The translations under genes were made by a program, and so were the position numbers. DNA of 58,663 nt, from NCBI RefSeq assembly GCF_018613855.1, contig NZ_JAGGPK010000061.1:1-58663 (forward strand), in the 5' to 3' direction. This DNA comes from Arthrobacter sp. ISL-30. Lineage in GTDB: Bacteria > Actinomycetota > Actinomycetes > Actinomycetales > Micrococcaceae. The number at the start of each line of letters is the position of its first letter. Positions within the stretch are counted from its first letter, which is position 1. A model generated the notes under the pieces. The model did not search any database. It saw nothing but the letters and a program-made list of their open reading frames with translations, and had not been told where the DNA came from. Positions 42,659 to 51,559 of this stretch are shown here, piece by piece.

Positions 42659-43071
42659 GCCGACGGGAAACAATTCTCAACGCCTGGAACCGGGCCTGGG
42701 GCGACGGAGACCTGGCCGCGTTCGAGCAGCTGCTCGCACCGGAGTACGTCCGCCGTTCCAAATCAGGTATTGAAGACTACGCCAGCCTGAAGAAGACCAT
42801 CGAAGCCACCCACGCTGCTTTTCCGGATACAAGCACCGAAATCCTGCACATCATCGAAGACGGAGCCACCGCCGCGATCCATTGGCAGACCCAGGGCACC
42901 CATAAGGGCGAGTTCATGGATGTGCCGGCGACTGGCCGGGCCGTGACTGTCACAGGCGCATCCTTCCTCCGCTTCAAAAACGACAAAGTCGCTGAGGAAT
43001 GGGTCGTCTGGGATCCACGGGAACTGCTTTCCGCACTCGGCATCTGGCACTTGGGAGCCGGCAACGCCTAA
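42655..43071 (+). CDS. SnoaL-like (NTF2-fold) protein
   Basis: A 138-residue SnoaL-type domain (ILNAWNRAWGDGDLAAFEQL, AIHWQTQGTHKGEFMDVPAT, VVWDPRELLSALGIWHLG) that aligns with the C-terminal domain of the fusion protein at 31182. The family includes small cyclases, isomerases and hydrolases. Overlap with the reductase gene (ATGA) and fusion in the sister module both say it works with the flavin reductase-monooxygenase pair. I infer that it acts on the reactive product of the monooxygenase. Confidence 0.85.
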   Translation: MSRRETILNAWNRAWGDGDLAAFEQLLAPEYVRRSKSGIEDYASLKKTIEATHAAFPDTSTEILHIIEDGATAAIHWQTQGTHKGEFMDVPATGRAVTVTGASFLRFKNDKVAEEWVVWDPRELLSALGIWHLGAGNA

Positions 43072-43166
43072 GCGGAACTGCCCGGCCCAGCAAAACACAA
43101 CAGGCAGCAGCTCCATCCCGCCGAGCGCTGCCCCAACATGCTTTCATCCGCGCAGGAGGCGCGACC

Positions 43167-44750
43167 ATGACTTTAAACGGACACTCCCTCATCGCCGGGG
43201 AAACCGCTGCCGGAACCAACGGCACAACCTACGGGATCAACCCGGCCACCAACGAACAGCTGGAACCGGCCTACACCCTGATCAGCGAAGAGCAGCTCAA
43301 AACGGCCACCGACGCGGCTGCCGATGCCTTCGACTCCTTCAGCACCCTTGAGCCCGAGGAGCATGCACGGTTCCTGGAAGCCATCGCGGACAACATCGAC
43401 GCCATCGGTGATGAACTCGTCGAGCGGGCCTCCATCGAAACCGGGCTCGGCATCGAACGTCTCCTTGGCGAACGTGCCCGCACCACCGGGCAGCTGCGGC
43501 TCTTCGCCGACGTCGTGCGTCAGGGTGACTTCCGCGGCGTCCGCATTGACCCCGCCCTGCCCGAGCGCAAGCCCCTCCCCCGGGCCGACATCAGGCAGCG
43601 CCAGATTCCGCTCGGCCCGGTAGCAGTCTTCGGCGCCAGCAACTTCCCGCTGGCCTTCTCCGTCGCGGGCGGCGACACGGCCTCTGCCTTCGCTGCCGGC
43701 TGCCCGGTGATCGTCAAGGCGCACAACGCCCACCCCGGAACCGCGGAGCTCGTGGGCCAGGCCATCGTCCAGGCCGTCCGCGATCTTGGCCTGCACCCCG
43801 GTGTCTTCTCGCTCATTTATGGTTCAGGCGCGAGCATCGGCCAGGCCCTCGTTGCAGACGCGGCGATTAAGGCTGTCGGTTTCACCGGATCCCGCGCCGG
43901 AGGCACCGCCCTGATGCGGACCGCCGCGGCCCGGCCAGAACCGATCCCGGTCTACGCCGAAATGTCCTCCATCAACCCGGTCTACGTCTTCCCCGGCGCC
44001 CTGAACGAGGACATTGAAACGCTCGCTCACCAGTACGTCGCCTCGGTCACTGGCAGCTCCGGGCAACTCTGCACCTCCCCCGGGCTTGTCTTCGTTCCGG
44101 ACGGTGAGGCCGGAAACCGTTTCACGGGAGCCGTCACAGAGGCAGTAACCCAGCTTTCCGGACAGACCATGCTCAGCGGGGGCATCGCCTCTGCCTGGGA
44201 ACACGGCTACAACACCCTGGAGTCCGTGCCCGAAGTCGAGCTGATCGGCCGGGGCAAGAGCGGCCCGACGGCGAACGCGCCCGCCCCCGCAGTTTTCGGT
44301 GCCGACCTGAACGTGTTCACCAGCAACCCGGTCCTGCACGAGGAAATCTTCGGTGCCGCCAGCCTCGTGGTCCGTTACAAGGGGGTGGAGGACTTGATCG
44401 AAGCCACATCCAAGCTGGATGGGCAGCTGACTGCCTCGTTGCACGTGACCGAAGAGGACTATCCCGTCGCCTCGGCCCTCATCCCGGCCCTGGAACGCAG
44501 AGTCGGCAGGATCATCGTCAACGGATGGCCCACAGGGGTCGAAGTCGGCCACGCCGTGGTCCACGGCGGCCCGTATCCGGCCACCTCCGACTCAAAAACA
44601 ACGTCTGTCGGCACCCTGGCGATCTACCGGTTCCTGCGCCCCGTCGCATACCAGAACTTCCCCGAACAGTTGCGCCCCGCACCCCTGCAGGATGCGAACC
44701 CATGGCATATCAACCGGCTCATCGATGGCAGGCCAGAACAGCCTCGTTAA
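43167..44750 (+). CDS. 2-oxoglutarate semialdehyde dehydrogenase-like enzyme, copy 2
   Basis: AGGAGG 7 nt before the ATG at 43167 gives 527 residues. KGSA-dehydrogenase type features: GASNFPLAFSVAGGDTASAF, VKAHNAHPGTAELVGQAI, YAEMSSINPVYVFPGAL, catalytic Cys in TGSSGQLCTSPG and the terminal FLRPVAYQNFPEQLRP. It is slightly longer at the N-terminus than copy 1 (25110-26579), as in the fungal- and Pseudomonas-type enzymes. It produces 2-oxoglutarate, linking the pathway to the TCA cycle. It is the sixth gene of the plus-strand operon. Confidence 0.87.
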   Translation: MTLNGHSLIAGETAAGTNGTTYGINPATNEQLEPAYTLISEEQLKTATDAAADAFDSFSTLEPEEHARFLEAIADNIDAIGDELVERASIETGLGIERLLGERARTTGQLRLFADVVRQGDFRGVRIDPALPERKPLPRADIRQRQIPLGPVAVFGASNFPLAFSVAGGDTASAFAAGCPVIVKAHNAHPGTAELVGQAIVQAVRDLGLHPGVFSLIYGSGASIGQALVADAAIKAVGFTGSRAGGTALMRTAAARPEPIPVYAEMSSINPVYVFPGALNEDIETLAHQYVASVTGSSGQLCTSPGLVFVPDGEAGNRFTGAVTEAVTQLSGQTMLSGGIASAWEHGYNTLESVPEVELIGRGKSGPTANAPAPAVFGADLNVFTSNPVLHEEIFGAASLVVRYKGVEDLIEATSKLDGQLTASLHVTEEDYPVASALIPALERRVGRIIVNGWPTGVEVGHAVVHGGPYPATSDSKTTSVGTLAIYRFLRPVAYQNFPEQLRPAPLQDANPWHINRLIDGRPEQPR

Positions 44751-44767
44751 AGAAGCTGCTGCAAACT

Positions 44768-44817
44768 TCCGGCCCCGGACAGGCCTCTCTCAACACAAAG
44801 AAACGTCCGGGGCCGGA
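44768..44817 (+). terminator. Intercistronic 13-bp perfect hairpin
   Basis: TCCGGCCCCGGAC (44768-44780) pairs perfectly with GTCCGGGGCCGGA (44805-44817) across 24 nt. It sits between the KGSA dehydrogenase and hydratase genes, without a T run. It may act as a partial terminator, processing site or stability element rather than a full stop. Confidence 0.5.
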
Positions 44818-44849
44818 GATCCACATACACTCCAGAAGGAAAATAGCCC

Positions 44850-45635
44850 ATGTCCACCATCACGCTCGAAGACGTCGCGGGCAATCTCCGCACTGCCCGG
44901 CTTCAAGGCACTCCCATCGCGGCACCCACAGAGACGTGCCCGGCCCTGGATGTAGATGCCGCATTCGAGGTGCAGAAGATCAACGTCAGCCATGCAGTTG
45001 CCAACGGCGACTGCCTCGTGGGCTACAAGCTCGGGAACATCGCCAAAGTCATGCAGGACGCCTTCGGCCTTGACCAGCCGGACTACGGGCACCTGGTGGC
45101 CAGCACCTTCGAATATGAAGGCACCACCCTGAAGAGGGACAAGTTCATCGAGCCGTTCGTGGAACTCGAGCCGGCTTTCGTGCTGCGAAAGCATTTGCGC
45201 GGGCCGAACACCACCATCGCTGACGTCATCAGCGCCATCGACTATGCGCTGCCGGCCATAGAAATCATCGACTCCCGGGTCAAGGACTGGGCGATCAGCC
45301 TTCCGGACACGCTCGCAGACAACGGTTCCACCGGTGCCATCATTCTCGGTGGCACACCCCGCCGTGTCACTGAACTGAACCTCCGCGATACCCGCGGGGT
45401 GCTGCGATTCAACGACCGCGAAGTAATCGCCGGAACCACTAAAAACATTCTCGGCAACCCCCTCGCGGCCGTCGCTTGGCTCGTCAACCGCCTTGCCGAG
45501 TACGACGTCGAGTTCGAACCGGGACAGGTCATCCTCCCTGGCAGCTGCCTTAAAGCAGTGCCCATGAACGAAGCCGGCCGCTGGTCAGGGACCTTCGAAG
45601 GCTGGGGCATCATAGAGTTCGACGTATCGGTCTGA
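44850..45635 (+). CDS. 2-oxopent-4-enoate hydratase/decarboxylase-family enzyme, copy 2
   Basis: A 261-residue MhpD-like enzyme (GYKLGNIAKVMQDAFGLDQP, FIEPFVELEPAFVLRKHL, DNGSTGAIILGGTPRRV, EFEPGQVILPGSCLKAV). It is similar throughout to copy 1 (27498-28286), including the VELEPAF metal site. The family processes 2-hydroxy-dienoates or oxalocrotonate-type acids after ring opening. AGAAGGAA lies before the ATG. Its repeated presence with a monooxygenase and KGSA dehydrogenase marks it as a core pathway step. Confidence 0.85.
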   Translation: MSTITLEDVAGNLRTARLQGTPIAAPTETCPALDVDAAFEVQKINVSHAVANGDCLVGYKLGNIAKVMQDAFGLDQPDYGHLVASTFEYEGTTLKRDKFIEPFVELEPAFVLRKHLRGPNTTIADVISAIDYALPAIEIIDSRVKDWAISLPDTLADNGSTGAIILGGTPRRVTELNLRDTRGVLRFNDREVIAGTTKNILGNPLAAVAWLVNRLAEYDVEFEPGQVILPGSCLKAVPMNEAGRWSGTFEGWGIIEFDVSV

Positions 45636-45686
45636 GCCGGAAAATGAGCCAATCAATATCCAGCCCCCTCAGCCAAAGGACTACAT

Positions 45687-46598
45687 ATGCGCCTGGCCAA
45701 CATCTCCAATAGGCTGAAGCTCGTCACCGCAGACAGCGAAGTCATCGACATCTCACAGGAAACCGGCGGGCGTTTCAGTCCCCGAATCCAGGAATGCTAC
45801 GAACGCTGGGACGAACTTCTCGACGTCGCCGCAACACTGCAGAACACATCCGGAAAGCCCCTGTCCCAAGTGCCCCGCCAGGAATTCGGCATCCCGGCAC
45901 CACAACCGCGGCAAGTGTTCGCGATCGGGCTCAATTACGCCGCCCATGCAGCGGAAGCTTCGCTCGCGGTGCCCGAGAATCTCACGGTATTCACGAAGTT
46001 TGCCAGCTCTCTGGCCGGCCCCTACGGAAGCATCACGCTCCCGCAGGGAACTGTCGACTGGGAGGTCGAGCTCGTGGCGGTCATCGGTCGGGGCGGGCGG
46101 CACATTCCCGTCGAAGAGGCCTGGAACCGTGTTGCCGGGCTTTCGATAGGACAGGACCTGTCAGAACGCACCATGCAGTCAGCGGGACCAGCACCGCAGT
46201 ACAGCCTTGCGAAGTCGTTCCCCGGCTTCGGGCCGATCGGCCCGCTACTGGTCACACCCGACGAATTCGAAGACCCTGACAGCATCGAACTCGGCTGTTC
46301 CATCAACGGCGAACTGGTTCAAAAAGGCAACACGTCCGACATGGTCTTCCCGGTTCCCGAAATCATCGCTCGCCTGTCCAGGATCACCCCGCTGCTGCCC
46401 GGAGACGTCATCTTCACCGGCACCCCGCCCGGAGTAGGGGTCGGACGCGTGCCCCAGCGATTCCTCACAGCGGGAGACGAACTTGTCACCTATATGCGAG
46501 GCGTAGGCGAAATGCGTCACAGGATGCAGGCTCGACAGGAGAGCGGAACAGGCCCCGGGAGGGGGCGGTTCAGGGGCATGAACAAAGGAGTTCAGTGA
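45687..46598 (+). CDS. Fumarylacetoacetate hydrolase (FAH) family protein
   Basis: A 303-residue FAH-family enzyme with the usual order: FAIGLNYAAHAAEASLAVPE, the metal-binding DWEVELVAVIGR, the Asp of LSIGQDLSERTMQ, KSFPGFGPIGPLLVTPDEF and the GDVIFTGTPPGVGVGR end. Members hydrolyse or decarboxylate beta-diketo or acylpyruvate compounds, or act as 2-hydroxyhepta-dienedioate isomerases. AAAGGA precedes the ATG. The last bases overlap the next GTG start (GTGA). There is no counterpart in the minus-strand module. Substrate unknown. Confidence 0.85.
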   Translation: MRLANISNRLKLVTADSEVIDISQETGGRFSPRIQECYERWDELLDVAATLQNTSGKPLSQVPRQEFGIPAPQPRQVFAIGLNYAAHAAEASLAVPENLTVFTKFASSLAGPYGSITLPQGTVDWEVELVAVIGRGGRHIPVEEAWNRVAGLSIGQDLSERTMQSAGPAPQYSLAKSFPGFGPIGPLLVTPDEFEDPDSIELGCSINGELVQKGNTSDMVFPVPEIIARLSRITPLLPGDVIFTGTPPGVGVGRVPQRFLTAGDELVTYMRGVGEMRHRMQARQESGTGPGRGRFRGMNKGVQ

Positions 46599-47785
46599 GC
46601 ACTAACGAAGAAGCAGGCGGGCAAGGCCTCAAACTGAGGAGCGAGGATTCGTTGCCCGCGACCATGGCCGCAGTCATACTTACAGGCCACGGCGGCTTGG
46701 AGAAGCTGGAATACCGCACCGACGTTGCCCTTCCCAGCCCGCAGCAGGGAGAGGTACTCATCCAAGTCGCTGCCGCCGCCATCAACAACACCGATATCAA
46801 CACGCGGATCGGCTGGTACTCGAAGAGCGTATCCTCGGGGACCAACGCCGGCGGATCAGATGGGTTTACGACTATCACTACGTCCGACGCAACCTGGTCC
46901 GGTGAGGCATTGACCTTTCCCCGGATCCAGGGCGCGGACGTTTGCGGGCGCATCGTGGCAGTTGGCGAGGGAGTCTCCCGGATGCGGATCGGAGAGCGGG
47001 TCCTCGTTCGGAACATGCTCCGCACCTACGTCGGTTACCGTCCTTACGAATGCTGGACACTTGGCAGTGAATGCGACGGCGGATTCGCACAGTTCACGGT
47101 GGCACCAGCGCGGGAGACCCATGTCGTGGACTGCGACTGGAGCGATGCCGAACTGGCCGCGATACCGTGCGCGTATTCGACGGCGGAAAACATGCTGCAC
47201 CGTGCCGGCGTCGGGGCCGAAAGGGTCCTCGTGACAGGGGCGTCCGGCGGGGTCGGCCTCGCCGCCGTCCAGCTTGCCAAGCGCCGCGGCGCATCGGTAC
47301 TCTCCGTCTGCTCACCGGCGAAGGCGGCCCAAGTCCTGGCTCAAGGAGCCGATCAAACGATTGACCGGGGAGCTGATCTCGTCGCTGCACTCGGCCGAAA
47401 CTCTCTCGACGTCGTGATTGACATCGTGGGCGGACCCCAGACCGCTGATCTCCTGGAACTGCTGCGCCCCGGGGGCCGATACGCGATCGCCGGCGCCATC
47501 GACGGCCCCCTCGTCGAGATCGACCTGCGCACGGTCTACCTCAAGGATCTGCAGCTTCTAGGGTGCACTTTCCAGGACAACGAAGTGTTTGAAAACCTCA
47601 TCGGGTACATCGAGCGAAATGAAATCCGCGCTGTCGTCTCCAAAACCTATCCATTGAGCGGGATCGCACAGGCCCAGCAAGACTTCCTCGCCAAGAAACA
47701 CACGGGCAAGCTGGTCCTCGTCCCACCGTCCGTCACCCCCCATGACCCGACACTCGATCCCAATGAAACGGAGGCCGAGCAGTGA
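46595..47785 (+). CDS. Quinone oxidoreductase/alcohol dehydrogenase-like MDR protein
   Basis: A 396-residue medium-chain dehydrogenase/reductase. It has the GroES-like part (LPSPQQGEVLIQVAAAAINN, FPRIQGADVCGRIVAVGEGV) and the nucleotide-binding site VLVTGASGGVGLAAVQLAKR. Catalytic zinc ligands of true alcohol dehydrogenases are not evident, so an NADPH-quinone or enoyl reductase role is more likely. The GTG start follows AAAGGAG and overlaps the FAH stop; the end overlaps the enolase remnant by 4 bp. An unrelated decayed member lies at 49.1-49.7 kb. Confidence 0.85.
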   Translation: MSTNEEAGGQGLKLRSEDSLPATMAAVILTGHGGLEKLEYRTDVALPSPQQGEVLIQVAAAAINNTDINTRIGWYSKSVSSGTNAGGSDGFTTITTSDATWSGEALTFPRIQGADVCGRIVAVGEGVSRMRIGERVLVRNMLRTYVGYRPYECWTLGSECDGGFAQFTVAPARETHVVDCDWSDAELAAIPCAYSTAENMLHRAGVGAERVLVTGASGGVGLAAVQLAKRRGASVLSVCSPAKAAQVLAQGADQTIDRGADLVAALGRNSLDVVIDIVGGPQTADLLELLRPGGRYAIAGAIDGPLVEIDLRTVYLKDLQLLGCTFQDNEVFENLIGYIERNEIRAVVSKTYPLSGIAQAQQDFLAKKHTGKLVLVPPSVTPHDPTLDPNETEAEQ

Positions 47786-48826
47786 AGATCACGCGCATCG
47801 ATCGTGAGGATCACCTGCGACGACGGGATGCAGGGGCGGGGTGAAAGCACCCCCTTCGGATCCACGTACATCGCCTCACACGCCCGTGGTGCCAGGGCCG
47901 GCATCGCGGAACTGGCCCCCGCGCTCCTCGTCCGCGACCCACGCCAAGTGGACCGCATCAACGAGGTCATGGACACCGCACTTGTCGGACACAACCATGC
48001 CAAAACGCCACTCGACGTGGCTTGCTGGGACTCTCTGGCAAGTCGGTTGGTTTGCCCGTCTGCGAGCTGCTGGGCGGCTCCACTGGAACCCCCATGCCCA
48101 TGATCTCCTCGATTTATGCAGGAGATCCTGAAGACATGCGCCAGCGCGTCGCTGAACACCGTGCCTGTGGCTACCGCGGCCACTCGATAAAAATCGGAGC
48201 CCTGGACAGCGAAGGCGAGCCAGCCCTCGATGCCGAGCGAATCGCCGCCTGCCTGGCCGACAAACGCCATGGTGAATTCTTCCTTGTCGAGGCCAACGGA
48301 GGGCTAGTGCCCGAAACGGCCCTGAGGATGCTGCGCATGCTGCCACCAGGCCTGGACTTCGTCCTCGAGGCCCCATGCTCCACCTGGCGCGAAACCATAT
48401 CGCTCAGGCAGCGCTGCCCCTACCCCATCATGATCGACGAGCTCGCCCAACAAGATGACGACATCGCATTTGCCACCGCCTACGACGCGGCTGATGGGGT
48501 TGGGCTAAAAATCTCCAAAGCGGGCGGACTGACCCCCGGCCGGCGCCAACGCGACATCTGCCGTGCCGCTGGCCTGACCCTCGCAGTGCAGGACACCGTC
48601 GGATCAGCGATCGCCTTCGCTGCAATCGCCCACCTCGGGGAGACCGTACCAGCACGGCTGCTCCGTTGCGTCCTCGACTGCGAAGACATGGATGGTGACC
48701 ATCGAGACTGCGAAATTCAACGCCGTCCGCAGCGACAGCGGAATACTTCCCCCAGAGGCCGCGGGACTGGGCATCGACGTCAACGAGGACGTACTCGGCG
48801 AGCCAGTAGCCATCTGGGGCGAATAG
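47782..48826 (+). pseudogene. Enolase-superfamily gene (hydroxyproline-betaine epimerase-like), broken
   Basis: The order of conserved pieces matches mandelate-racemase-type enzymes of the HpbD kind: MKITRID, VRITCDDGMQGRGESTPFGS, TYIASHARGARAGIAELAPA, VGHNHAKTPLDVACWD, SGKSVGLPVCELLGG, GHSIKIGAL, FFLVEANGGLVPE and GLGIDVNEDVLGEPVAIWG. The frame is broken three times (about 47803, 48030 and 48690), and about 25-30 residues are missing after MKITRID. It overlaps the preceding gene by 4 bp (GTGA), as in a once-functional operon. It should be inactive now. Confidence 0.75.
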
Positions 48827-48875
48827 CCGGACGGCTTTCCCCTCCCTGAAGGCGGGGGGAGAAACACGCGGTCAG

Positions 48876-48960
48876 TGGGACTGGATCGCAGATTGACCAG
48901 CTACGTTGATCCTAGCTTCAGCGAGTTCCTCCGCGGGGCCTTCATGTCCCGACTGGACAT
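48876..48960 (+). pseudogene. Possible 5' fragment of an IlvD/Edd-family dehydratase
   Basis: RRLTSYVDPSFSEFLRGAFM resembles the start of sugar-acid/dihydroxy-acid dehydratases (LTxYGDxGFSxxLRRAF). Only about 25 residues are recognisable. The assignment is tentative. Confidence 0.3.
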
Positions 48961-49145
48961 ACCTCATGGTTACTGGGCGGCTGCGATAGGACCTGCCCCG
49001 GCCAGGGCCGGGACATCAAATTCGGCACAGTTGGCCGGCGCCTCAAGGAACGGTTCCGGCCGGGTCTTCGCATCGGCGGCCAGATGCGGCTGCAGCGGAG
49101 ATGTCCAACCGGCGTTGCGTCCAGATCAGCTTCTATCTAGTCACC

Positions 49146-49680
49146 GGCGTCGGTGGGCGCGGGGAGCAGGATGACCTTGCCTTGTGGTTGCCGGGATCCC
49201 AAGGCGGCGTGCGCTTCGCAGGCCCCTGCTCCAAGTGGAAATGCGCCGATATGGACCTTCAGCGTCCGTCGGCGACCAGATCGAACACTTCGTGAGAGCG
49301 CCAGCGCCGTTCCTACGCGTCGAGCACGAAGTCGGCTATCTCAGGGCGGGTGACTATCAGGAAACCGTGGGCATTGAGCTGCTGCAGTTCGACCGGCGGC
49401 ACCTGCCCCGCGGCTCCGCGGAAGAGCACGAGTGTCCCACGTACAGTCAGCGGTCCAAGGATCCCTCAAAGGTGTCCCTGCAGACGCCATCGTAGACGAC
49501 GACGCCACGACCACCGATCAGCTCACGCACGTGTTCGGGGACGTGCGCGTACTCCAGAACATCATCGGCGCCGGCCTTCCGGGACAAGTCGGCCTTTTCC
49601 GGGGTCAACGTCGTGGTGGTCACCGTGGCGCCGCGGAGCTTGAGCAACAGCCGACCGACGCAAAGCCCACTCTCCAGGGC
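49146..49680 (-). pseudogene. 3' part of a quinone oxidoreductase gene, decayed
   Basis: Minus-strand frames read LLLKLRGATVTTTTLTPEKA, DLSRKAGADDVLEY and VVVYDGVCRDTFEGSLD. After a shift they read LTVRGTLVLFRGAAGQVPPV and ADFVLDA-stop, then RWRSHEVFDLVADGR, and finally pieces of ALGSRQPQGKVILLP. This is the C-terminal nucleotide-binding half of a QOR-type protein with at least one frameshift and two in-frame stops. The N-terminal half is missing. Confidence 0.65.
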
Positions 49681-50044
49681 ACATCGCTCGCAGAATCCTC
49701 CATCGTCATGTCGTGTCGGTCTGAGCAGAGCAGGAACCTGTAGAGCAGCAAAGTCCGGCCAAGAATACGAAGGGAAGGAACTGGCGGCAGACAAGGCTGG
49801 CGAAAACTACACACGCGGAAACGCGTTCGAGCCATCTCCGAGCAAGGTGCGGACACTGTACACAGGTCACAAGCCCAAAAGGGCCGTTGAACTATGGAAA
49901 CACTGTGCCGAGGTAGTGTTACGCCCTCGGTGATGACTGGAGCATTGGTTCTGTGGTCCCCGTAACGGTGGCCTACCTGTTTCCAATGGTGCCGTCGTCG
50001 CCATTTGCCCGCTGCCGCGCGGCAGGGCCGGCACTAACGATAGG

Positions 50045-51559
50045 TCAGCGGGCGTTGACGCTCTCAGACGCCGTCGGCACGGGCGTGAGCAACATGGCCG
50101 TCGTGTCGATGCGCTCGTCAGTGTCCTGTCCCTTCACTAGCGTCGCTGCCTCGTCGCGGCTGGACACCACCGGCACCGAACCCGGGAGCGGCCGCGAAGC
50201 CGACTCGCGCATCTTCAGCAGCGCAATGAGCGCGACGGCGGAGAAGAACATAACGTAGAACGCCGGTGCGTAGGAGTTTCCGGTGACCTCGACGAGGATC
50301 TGGCTGACCAGCGGCGTGGTGCCGCCAAAGATTGAAATGGACAGATTGTGCGTGACGCCCACACACCCAAAGCGTGAGGCCGTGGGAAACAGTTCGGACA
50401 TCACTGCGCCCGTCAGCGCCAGGAAGAAGGCGCTAGGCACCGACACCAGGAACAGTGCCAGGTGCAGCGACCACAGGGTCCCAACGTGCATCAACGAGAA
50501 CGCTGGCACCAGCAGGATGAGGTTGCCGATGGTGGCCATTGCATAGATGGGGCGGCGACCTATGCGATCTGACCAGCGCGCCACGAGTGGAATCATGATA
50601 CCTAGCAGCACCAGCACAACAACTGCGGCCACGGCGGTGTGCACCGCGTGCGACCCGACCTGTGTTTCCAGGTAAGTGGGCATATAGCTCGTGAGCATGT
50701 AGGCCGAGGTTCCGTCGGCGGCGACGAGCGCACAACCGATGAGGATCTGGGGCCAATAATACTTCAGGATGTTCGACAGGTTGTGCCGGACGAAAATGGG
50801 GTCGACATCCTCATTCTCGGTCTTCTCATGAGCAACCTCGAAACTGGGGGATTCCGGGATACGACGGCGGAGCGAGATGGCCAGGATACCTAGAGGCAGG
50901 GCGATCAGGAACGGAATGCGCCAGCCGCCATCCAGCATTGCCGAGTCGCCCCACAGCGAAGCCGTAATGGTGGTCGTTACAGCCACCACGCCGGCACCTG
51001 CCGCGAAACCGAGCATCGAACCGGAATTCAGCAGCGAGGTCATGAATCCGCGACTTTGGTCCGGGGAGAATTCCGCGATGTAAGTAGCCGCGCCGGAATA
51101 CTCGCCGCCGGTCGAAAATCCCTGCAGCATCTTCAACAGGTAGAGAGGAATGATGACCCACAGGCCGACCTGCCCGGCGGTGGGCAGCAGGCCGATGATG
51201 GTAGTGGCCGCGGCCATGATAGCCATCGTGAAGAAGAGCACCTTGCGGCGCCCGATCTTGTCACCCAGCGGGCCGAGGATCATTCCGCCAAGGGGACGCA
51301 CGACGAAGGAGACAGCGAATCCCAAAAGCGTGACCAGCAGGCCCATTCGTTCATCCATGCCCTCTGTGAAAACAGACGTCATAGTAACCGCGAGGTATCC
51401 GTAAATCCCGATGTCGTACCACTCGATGAAGTTGCCCACTCCGGCGCCGACATGCGCCTTTCGCAGTTCGCGCTTGTCGACGATGATGCAGTCGTCCATC
51501 TGCAGTCGACGTGTCGTCTTGGGCAACACCGAGCGTTGTGATCTGGACTGATGGAACAT
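50045..51559 (-). CDS. ProP-like MHS-family transporter
   Basis: A 504-residue, 12-segment MFS protein of the metabolite:H+ symporter (MHS) group, which includes the osmoprotectant transporter ProP. The N-terminal GVGNFIEWYDIGIYGYLAVT is diagnostic, followed by LVRPLGG-type VVRPLGGMILGPLGDKIGRR, GFSTGGEYSGAATYIAEFSP and RRRIPESPSF. AAGGAC precedes the ATG at 51559; MDDCII at 51499 is an alternative start. An operator-like dyad lies at 51776-51790. With ProVWX it gives the island two possible routes for betaine-like or organic-acid uptake. Confidence 0.88.
   Translation of the reverse strand: MFHQSRSQRSVLPKTTRRLQMDDCIIVDKRELRKAHVGAGVGNFIEWYDIGIYGYLAVTMTSVFTEGMDERMGLLVTLLGFAVSFVVRPLGGMILGPLGDKIGRRKVLFFTMAIMAAATTIIGLLPTAGQVGLWVIIPLYLLKMLQGFSTGGEYSGAATYIAEFSPDQSRGFMTSLLNSGSMLGFAAGAGVVAVTTTITASLWGDSAMLDGGWRIPFLIALPLGILAISLRRRIPESPSFEVAHEKTENEDVDPIFVRHNLSNILKYYWPQILIGCALVAADGTSAYMLTSYMPTYLETQVGSHAVHTAVAAVVVLVLLGIMIPLVARWSDRIGRRPIYAMATIGNLILLVPAFSLMHVGTLWSLHLALFLVSVPSAFFLALTGAVMSELFPTASRFGCVGVTHNLSISIFGGTTPLVSQILVEVTGNSYAPAFYVMFFSAVALIALLKMRESASRPLPGSVPVVSSRDEAATLVKGQDTDERIDTTAMLLTPVPTASESVNAR

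Larger units (their letters stand above)
48827..50044. other. Gene-poor stretch with two remnants
   Basis: It contains a possible IlvD/Edd fragment (48876-48960) and a decayed quinone oxidoreductase (49146-49680). The rest, including 49680-50044, shows nothing that I can support. Confidence 0.5.

Noticed and set aside
49780..50044. Palindrome-like GTGCGGACACTGTACACAGG near 49843
   Set aside because: It resembles repeat palindromes P1/P2, but the arms do not pair well and no neighbouring repeat sequence is present.
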